A stretch of DNA of 9,901 nt from the NCBI GenBank assembly GCA_003646045.1, contig QNDV01000054.1:1-9901 (forward strand), read 5' to 3'. Position 1 is the stretch's first letter, and each line of letters opens with the position of its first letter. Made by a program: the position numbers and the translations under genes. The stretch comes from a bacterium. GTDB lineage: Bacteria > Krumholzibacteriota > Krumholzibacteria > LZORAL124-64-63. Below are positions 6,089 to 9,901 of the stretch, one piece after another. Under the pieces are notes generated by a model, which saw only the letters and a list, made by a program, of their open reading frames with translations, had not been told where the DNA came from and made no database searches.

Positions 6089-7429
6089 ATGGCCGAGATG
6101 CAACCCAACAAGCCGGCGGGGATCGTGACCACCGTCGAAAGTCCCGAATCCTGGCAGCGCGTGGTGAAGGTCGAAATGGCCCGCCAAGTGTATGACAGCG
6201 AGTATGCCGGTCGTTTGAAGAAGGCAGTAAAGGGTCACCAGAAACAGGGTTTCCGCAAGGGGCGCACGCCTCGCTCCGTGGTGGAAAAAGAGGTCGGCGA
6301 CCTGCTGCGCGCCGAGACCATCGAGGCGCTCATTCCCAAGGCCTGGACCACGGCTGTTCTCGAACACAAGCTCGTGCCCCTGAATGACCCCAGCCTGGAA
6401 AACTTCGAGTTCGGTGACGAGGGTCCCCTGACTTTCGACCTGAAGGTGGAAGTGAAGCCGGAGGTCACGGTCGGAGACTGTGACGGTTTTCCCGTGAAGC
6501 GCCGCCTTGTCGAAGTTGCGGACAAGGACGTCGACGAAGTCGTGGAACGGTTGCGCGAAAGCCGCGCCGAATTCCAGGTCGTGGACCGGGCAGCCGCCGA
6601 GGGTGATCGCCTGAAGGTGGACCTGGTGCCGGGCGAGGATGCACAGGGCATGGGTGATGGCGGGACCATTGCCGACCAGGAACTGGTTCTCGGTGCCGAG
6701 AGCAACATGCCGGCCTTCAACGAGGGCCTCGCCGCGGCCCGGGCCGGTGACGAGCGGGACATCGACGTGGTCTACCCCGACGAGCACCCCAACGAGGAAC
6801 TCAAGGGCCGGACCCTGACCTTCGGATGCAAGGTCAAGGAAGTGGCGGCCAAGATATTGCCCGAGGTGGACGATGCCTTTGCTGCGGCAGTGGAGGAAGG
6901 CAAGACCGTACTCGAGCTGCGAACCGATATCCGCCGGGATCTGCAGCGGGAGTTGGAACGCCAGGTGGCTTCCGAGATGGACCAGCAGGCCCTGCTGGAA
7001 CTGGTGGCGCGTAACGAGGTGTCGGTACCGCCATCCATGGTGGACCGTTATCTGGACTCGGGCCTGGAGGAATTGCATCGTCGCAGCGCCCAGACGGGAC
7101 AGCCCACTTCGCCGGAGCAGGATGCCCAATACCGGGAGACCGGCCGGCCCCACGCCGAGCAGGCCCTGCAGGGTATGCTGCTGATGGAAGCGGTACGGCG
7201 CCAGGAGAAGATCAAGGTCGAGGCCTCGGATGTCGATGACAAGATCGCGGAGATCGCGGCAGAGCATGGTTTCGAGGTTGAAAAGTACCGTGAATTCGTC
7301 AACAGTGGCGATCAGCGGGAACGCCTCGAATTCGACCTGCTCGAGCGTCGGGCCTATGATTTCCTGCTTTCGCGTGCGGAAATCAGTGATGTGCCTGCCG
7401 ACACGGATGTATTAGCCGAGAAGGAGTGA
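6089..7429 (+). CDS. tig: Trigger factor, ribosome-associated chaperone
   Basis: Trigger factor binds the ribosome exit tunnel and shelters nascent chains; many members also have peptidyl-prolyl isomerase activity. The 446-residue length is normal. The N-terminal ribosome-binding domain carries the signature GFRKGRTP at 54-61. An FKBP-like isomerase domain follows at about 165-255, with the recognisable [14 protein letters not shown] and the end of the domain at [14 protein letters not shown]. The helical C-terminal chaperone domain (about 260-435) is rich in charged residues and ends in an acidic tail. The ATG at 6089 is preceded by GAGGTAGGA with eight bases of spacing; an ATG three codons later is a weaker choice. 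It is first in a tig-clpP-clpX-lon cluster common across bacteria, with four bases between its stop and clpP. Transcription probably comes from the promoter ahead of the tRNA. Confidence 0.97.
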   Translation: MAEMQPNKPAGIVTTVESPESWQRVVKVEMARQVYDSEYAGRLKKAVKGHQKQGFRKGRTPRSVVEKEVGDLLRAETIEALIPKAWTTAVLEHKLVPLNDPSLENFEFGDEGPLTFDLKVEVKPEVTVGDCDGFPVKRRLVEVADKDVDEVVERLRESRAEFQVVDRAAAEGDRLKVDLVPGEDAQGMGDGGTIADQELVLGAESNMPAFNEGLAAARAGDERDIDVVYPDEHPNEELKGRTLTFGCKVKEVAAKILPEVDDAFAAAVEEGKTVLELRTDIRRDLQRELERQVASEMDQQALLELVARNEVSVPPSMVDRYLDSGLEELHRRSAQTGQPTSPEQDAQYRETGRPHAEQALQGMLLMEAVRRQEKIKVEASDVDDKIAEIAAEHGFEVEKYREFVNSGDQRERLEFDLLERRAYDFLLSRAEISDVPADTDVLAEKE

Positions 7430-7433
7430 CCCC

Positions 7434-8057
7434 ATGCTTGTCCCCGTCGTCGTCGATCAGACGAGTCACGGCGAACGCGCCTACGATATCTACTCGCGCC
7501 TGCTCAAGGACCGCATCGTGTTCCTGGGCTCGCCGGTGGACGATAATATTGCCAATCTGGTCATCGCCCAGTTGCTGTTCCTGCAGGCGGAAGACCCCGA
7601 AAGGGACATCTACCTCTACATCAACAGTCCGGGCGGCAGCGTTACCGCCGGTCTGGCCATCTACGACACGATTCAGTACATTACCAATGATGTAGTGACA
7701 ATCTGCATGGGCCAGGCAGCCAGCATGGGCGCGATCCTGCTGGCGGCCGGTGCCGACGGCAAGCGTTCAGCCCTGAAGAACGCGCGAGTGATGATCCACC
7801 AGCCGTTGGGGGGCAGCCAGGGCCAGGCCGCGATGCTTGAGATCTACACCAGGGAGATCCTCAACATCCGGGACAAGCTCTACGGTATACTCTCCAAGCA
7901 CACGGGGCAGGATCGGGAGAAGATCGCCAAGGACAGCGACCGGGATTTCTTCATGTCCGCCGAGGAGGCCCAGGCCTACGGTCTGGTGGACAAGGTGATC
8001 GAGAGTCGCACCGAAATCGAGCCCGTGGACGACGGCAAGAAGAACAAGAAGAAGTAG
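7434..8057 (+). CDS. clpP: ATP-dependent Clp protease proteolytic subunit ClpP
   Basis: ClpP forms the barrel-shaped serine peptidase that degrades substrates unfolded by ClpX. The 207-residue protein has a complete catalytic triad: S97 in GQAASMGA, H122 in MIHQPLGG and D171 in DSDRDFF. These match the numbering of mature Escherichia coli ClpP, so there appears to be little or no propeptide. The [14 protein letters not shown] segment at 60-73 forms the substrate-binding region. The C-terminus ends in a lysine-rich tail (KKNKKK) that looks lineage-specific. AAGGAG at 7421-7426, inside the last codons of tig, is seven bases before the ATG, so translation is probably coupled to trigger factor. 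The stop is 21 bases before clpX. Confidence 0.98.
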   Translation: MLVPVVVDQTSHGERAYDIYSRLLKDRIVFLGSPVDDNIANLVIAQLLFLQAEDPERDIYLYINSPGGSVTAGLAIYDTIQYITNDVVTICMGQAASMGAILLAAGADGKRSALKNARVMIHQPLGGSQGQAAMLEIYTREILNIRDKLYGILSKHTGQDREKIAKDSDRDFFMSAEEAQAYGLVDKVIESRTEIEPVDDGKKNKKK

Positions 8058-8078
8058 GCGGAAGGTCGGGAATCGAGC

Positions 8079-9344
8079 ATGAAGCGACGCCAGAACGGCA
8101 GCCCCCAGATGATCAAGTGCTCGTTCTGTGCCCGAGGCCAGGACGAAGTGGCGAAACTGGTCGCGGGGCCGTCGTCCGTCTACATCTGCAGCGAGTGCAT
8201 CAAGCTCTGCAATGATATCCTGGAGGGCGAACTGCTGGAGGAAACCAGCCTGGCGCCGCCCCAGTTCCCCAAGCCCCAGGAGATCCGCGACTACCTGGAC
8301 GAGTACGTCATTGGCCAGGACGAAGCCAAGATCTCCCTGTCGGTGGCCGTCTACAACCACTACAAACGGATACACCAGAAGAAGTCCGGCGACGGCGTCG
8401 AGATCGACAAGAGCAACATCCTGCTGCTGGGTAATACGGGAACGGGCAAGACCCTGTTGGCCCAGACCCTGGCCAGTTTCCTGAACGTCCCTTTCGCCAT
8501 TGCCGATGCCACCGCGCTGACCGAGGCCGGGTATGTGGGCGAGGACGTGGAGAATATCCTGGTGCGGCTGCTGCAGGCGGCGGACTACAACATTCCCGCT
8601 GCCGAACATGGCATCGTCTACGTGGACGAACTGGACAAGATCGGGCGCAAGAGCGGTAATCCGTCCATCACCCGGGACGTTTCGGGCGAGGGCGTACAGC
8701 AGGCCCTGTTGAAGATTCTCGAAGGGACCGTCGCCAATGTTCCTCCCCAGGGAGGACGCAAGCACCCCCAGCAGAAGTACCTCGAGGTGAACACCAAGAA
8801 TATCCTGTTCATCTGCGGCGGTGCTTTCCAGGGTCTGGAGAAGATCATCCAGCGCCGGGTCGGACGCAACGTACTGGGATTTGCCCGCGAGACGGAGCAG
8901 GGTAATAATGAGGTTCAGCGGGACGAGTTCCTCGGCCTGGTGGAAAACCAGGACCTGATGCAGTTCGGATTGATTCCCGAGCTAGTCGGGCGACTGCCCG
9001 TTTTGACCCACATGCACGAACTTGACGCCGGGGCCATGGTACGGATTCTCACCGAGCCGCGTAATGCCCTGACCAAGCAGTACCAGAAGCTGCTGGGCAT
9101 GGAAAACGTGGAACTGATCTTCGAGCCGGGTGCCCTGGATGCGGCCGCGGACCTGGCTATTACCCGTAAGACCGGCGCCCGCGGGCTGCGTTCCATCCTG
9201 GAAAACGTCATGCGGGACACCATGTTCAAGATTCCTTCCCAGGACAACGTGCGGAAGGTTATCATCACCCGCGAGACGGTCGAAAACAGGACCGCGCCGA
9301 CTCTCGTACTGGGTGATCCGCCGGCAGATCTCAAGGAAGCCTGA
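8079..9344 (+). CDS. clpX: ATP-dependent Clp protease ATPase subunit ClpX
   Basis: ClpX is the hexameric AAA+ unfoldase that recognises tagged proteins and threads them into ClpP. The 421-residue length is normal. The N-terminal zinc domain has C14, C17, C37 and C40. The AAA+ module shows Walker A GNTGTGKT at 118-125, the pore loop GYVGE at 151-155, Walker B VYVDELDK at 180-187, the RKH loop at 227-229, the ClpP-binding loop LGF at 266-268 and the sensor-2 motif GARGLR at 366-371. All functional motifs are present. The ATG at 8079 has only a weak, distant ribosome binding site (GAAGG at 8061-8065). The ATG at 8109 (MIKCSFC) has none, so the upstream start is preferred with some doubt. It follows clpP closely and is separated from lon by 88 bases. 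Confidence 0.97.
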   Translation: MKRRQNGSPQMIKCSFCARGQDEVAKLVAGPSSVYICSECIKLCNDILEGELLEETSLAPPQFPKPQEIRDYLDEYVIGQDEAKISLSVAVYNHYKRIHQKKSGDGVEIDKSNILLLGNTGTGKTLLAQTLASFLNVPFAIADATALTEAGYVGEDVENILVRLLQAADYNIPAAEHGIVYVDELDKIGRKSGNPSITRDVSGEGVQQALLKILEGTVANVPPQGGRKHPQQKYLEVNTKNILFICGGAFQGLEKIIQRRVGRNVLGFARETEQGNNEVQRDEFLGLVENQDLMQFGLIPELVGRLPVLTHMHELDAGAMVRILTEPRNALTKQYQKLLGMENVELIFEPGALDAAADLAITRKTGARGLRSILENVMRDTMFKIPSQDNVRKVIITRETVENRTAPTLVLGDPPADLKEA

Positions 9345-9380
9345 TCCCCAGTCAACCCTGACCGCATCCGCAGCCTGGAT

Positions 9381-9398
9381 CGGACGAGTACCCGTCCG
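9381..9398 (+). other. Small hairpin in the clpX-lon gap
   Basis: CGGACG at 9381-9386 pairs with CGTCCG at 9393-9398 around a six-base loop. No T tract follows, so it is unlikely to terminate transcription. It may mark a processing or stability element between clpX and lon. No convincing heat-shock or sigma-70 promoter was found in the 88-base gap. Confidence 0.3.
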
Positions 9399-9432
9399 GC
9401 ATACGTCCCGGCATGGCGGTTACCGGAGAAAC

Positions 9433-9901
9433 ATGACCCCCTCGTTCAGCGTCCCCTCTCCCGATGGCAATGTCCACGACCTGCCCGGGGAATTGCCCCT
9501 GCTGCCACTTCGCGACGTCGTGGTTTTTCCGTCCATGGTCACACCTCTGCTGGTGGGGCGTCCCGCATCCGTAGGCGCGGTGGAAGCCGCCATGGACCAG
9601 GACAAATACCTGTGTGTCATCGCCCAGCGTGAACCCGAAACCGAGGATCCCGCGGCGGACGATCTCTTTACCGTGGGCACGGTGATCAAGGTCCTGCAGA
9701 TCATCCGCACACCCGACGAGACCCTGAAGGTCCTGGTGGAAGGCGTGGCGCGGGTGCACGTGGCCGATATCTCCGGGACGGGAGGGTATCTCATCGCCTC
9801 CCTGGAGCTCCTGGTGGAGAAGCCCCTGTCGTCCTCCGGTGGCGCCGGTACGGAAGTCGAGGCCCTCAGTCGTTCCATCAAGGAGCGGTTCAAGGAATAC
9901 G
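9433..9901 (+). CDS. lon: Lon protease, N-terminal substrate-binding domain, 3' truncated by the window
   Basis: Lon is a homo-oligomeric AAA+ serine protease that removes misfolded and regulatory proteins. The frame is open to the window end, giving 156 complete codons. After about 20 variable residues comes ELPLLPLRDVVVFPSMVTPL at about 20-39, the classic start of the Lon N-terminal domain. It is followed by VGRPASVGAVEAAM, the segment FTVGTVIKVLQI, and VLVEGVARV, all in family order. The ATPase and protease domains lie beyond the window, so activity cannot be assessed. The ATG at 9433 follows GGAG (9425-9428) at four bases, which is short but acceptable. Its place after clpX is the usual order for this cluster. 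It may be read from the upstream operon promoter or from an unseen one in the gap. Confidence 0.95.
   Translation, partial: MTPSFSVPSPDGNVHDLPGELPLLPLRDVVVFPSMVTPLLVGRPASVGAVEAAMDQDKYLCVIAQREPETEDPAADDLFTVGTVIKVLQIIRTPDETLKVLVEGVARVHVADISGTGGYLIASLELLVEKPLSSSGGAGTEVEALSRSIKERFKEY

Noticed and set aside
5642..7267. A 541-codon open frame on the minus strand across the tRNA and tig
   Set aside because: It runs antisense through a clear tRNA and trigger factor, has no family motifs and is the usual by-product of GC-rich codon bias.
7767..8765. A 332-codon minus-strand open frame opposite clpP and clpX
   Set aside because: It spans two well-conserved genes and their junction and has no motif support.

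Overview
The window is a high-G+C bacterial chromosome segment. Genes are closely packed, and several start and stop codons overlap or nearly touch. The gene content points to an anaerobic or facultative Gram-negative-type bacterium: a ferredoxin-linked 2-oxoacid oxidoreductase, an acyl-CoA transferase, an NtrC-type sigma-54 activator, and a tRNA-Leu followed by tig-clpP-clpX-lon. A deltaproteobacterial or FCB/Gemmatimonadota-like lineage would fit, but the phylum cannot be fixed from this sequence alone. No mobile element, CRISPR array, plasmid function or phage gene was seen. No stretch over 300 bases lacks a gene.

Region 1 (1-995): the 3' end of a 2-oxoacid:ferredoxin oxidoreductase gene in which the C-terminal part of the thiamine-diphosphate (beta) subunit is fused in frame to the gamma subunit. 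It ends at a textbook intrinsic terminator.

Region 2 (1057-3485): a two-gene unit of an alanine-dehydrogenase-family protein and a 4-hydroxybutyrate/acetyl-CoA-type CoA-transferase, with a 4-base overlap and therefore probably translationally coupled. The dehydrogenase lacks two residues of the known alanine dehydrogenase substrate site, so its substrate is uncertain. Together with region 1 these genes could form an amino acid -> 2-oxoacid -> acyl-CoA -> free acid route. That pathway is an inference from the gene neighbourhood.

Region 3 (3482-5811): a divergent regulatory pair. A receiver-Hpt phosphorelay protein is encoded on the minus strand and an NtrC-family sigma-54 activator on the plus strand. 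They are separated by about 165 bases containing several inverted repeats. No histidine kinase is present. The REC-Hpt gene overlaps the CoA-transferase gene tail to tail by 4 bases.

Region 4 (5846-9901): a strong sigma-70-type promoter, a structured leader, tRNA-Leu(UAG), then tig, clpP, clpX and the 5' end of lon. This is the well-known protein-quality-control cluster: trigger factor folds nascent chains, ClpXP unfolds and degrades tagged proteins, and Lon degrades misfolded ones. No terminator is visible between the tRNA and tig or between the later genes, so tRNA and protein genes may share one transcript.

Most of the window is recognisable housekeeping or metabolic content. The points most worth a second look are the altered active site of the dehydrogenase and its CoA-transferase partner, the kinase-less REC-Hpt/NtrC pair with its palindromic intergenic region, and the structured leader of the tRNA-headed tig operon.
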